From Oscillospiraceae bacterium (lineage in GTDB: Bacteria; Bacillota; Clostridia; Oscillospirales; Ruminococcaceae): a stretch of DNA of 14,346 nucleotides. The DNA lies in the NCBI GenBank assembly GCA_014796735.1, contig JAAVIG010000142.1, positions 1 through 14,346 of the forward strand, written 5' to 3'. The position numbers and the translations under genes are program-made. This document shows positions 14,220-14,346 of the stretch, one piece after another; position 1 is the first letter of the stretch, and the number at the start of each line of letters is the position of its first letter. The notes beneath the pieces are model-generated. The model was not told the DNA's origin and ran no database searches. It worked only from the letters and a program-made list of their open reading frames with translations.

Positions 14220-14346
14220 CCCTGCCACAAAGCGGCAGGGCGAGGGAGCAAAGCTCCCTCGGTTATTGTATTGAACGTACATAACCTGCGCCTATCGGCG
14301 CACCTTCGGCTTTGCCGAAGGATTTGATTTGTGGATTTTATCCACA
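14219..14346. repeat. Run of five back-to-back hairpins
   Basis: Perfect stems follow one another: 14219-14226 with 14234-14241 (8 bp), 14241-14249 with 14253-14261 (9 bp, loop AAA), 14287-14292 with 14297-14302 (6 bp), 14303-14310 with 14314-14321 (8 bp, loop TTT) and 14330-14336 with 14340-14346 (7 bp, loop TTT). Two carry a GC-AAA-GC core on one strand or the other. No coding frame is seen. It looks like a repetitive palindromic element or a structured RNA that continues past the window. Confidence 0.65.

Overview
The window looks like chromosomal DNA of a Gram-positive, Clostridia-type Bacillota, probably near Ruminococcus/Oscillospiraceae. This is inferred from the rpsF-ssb-rpsR operon with strong AGGAGG ribosome sites, a perfect sigma-A promoter, an SSB ending in DDDYPF, and large ECF-type sigma factors with long C-terminal extensions. 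No species can be named, and I see no phage, insertion sequence, CRISPR array, rRNA or tRNA.

The left third (1-5156) is transcribed leftward. Two paralogous sigma genes, each 546 codons from its best start, flank the rpsF-ssb-rpsR operon (ribosomal protein S6, single-strand DNA-binding protein, ribosomal protein S18). Both sigma genes carry the same ECF-type promoter, GTCWAAC-N16-CGACT, followed by the same nine bases AGTGAAAGC, so they are probably self-regulated or cross-regulated. The rpsF operon has a perfect consensus promoter behind a tandem array of phased AAATTT blocks, a structured leader and a good terminator. The 348 bases at the left end hold no gene but much structure: a leftward terminator, a possible three-way junction, and a long near-perfect hairpin.

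The right two thirds are transcribed rightward. A fold-type I aminotransferase has its own sigma-A promoter, divergent from the second sigma gene, and trpS follows and ends in a clear terminator. Next comes a probable four-gene unit: an ABC exporter with a PH-like and zinc-ribbon N-terminus, a DUF1854 protein, a second ABC exporter of the same build, and a radical SAM protein with a SPASM/twitch-like C-terminal motif. This cluster is the best candidate for an under-described system. The N-terminal modules and the DUF1854 protein may form a cytoplasmic control unit for a pair of exporters, with the radical SAM enzyme perhaps making or modifying the cargo; the substrate cannot be read from the sequence.

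A second notable signal is a family of hairpin elements placed 3' of genes, with conserved flanks (TTATACYAAT before the stem, ACCCGAARCACT after it) but different self-complementary stems. One copy follows the first sigma gene and one follows the DUF1854 gene. A related TAATACTAAT start overlaps the stop codon of the radical SAM gene and leads into a run of six hairpins up to the window end.
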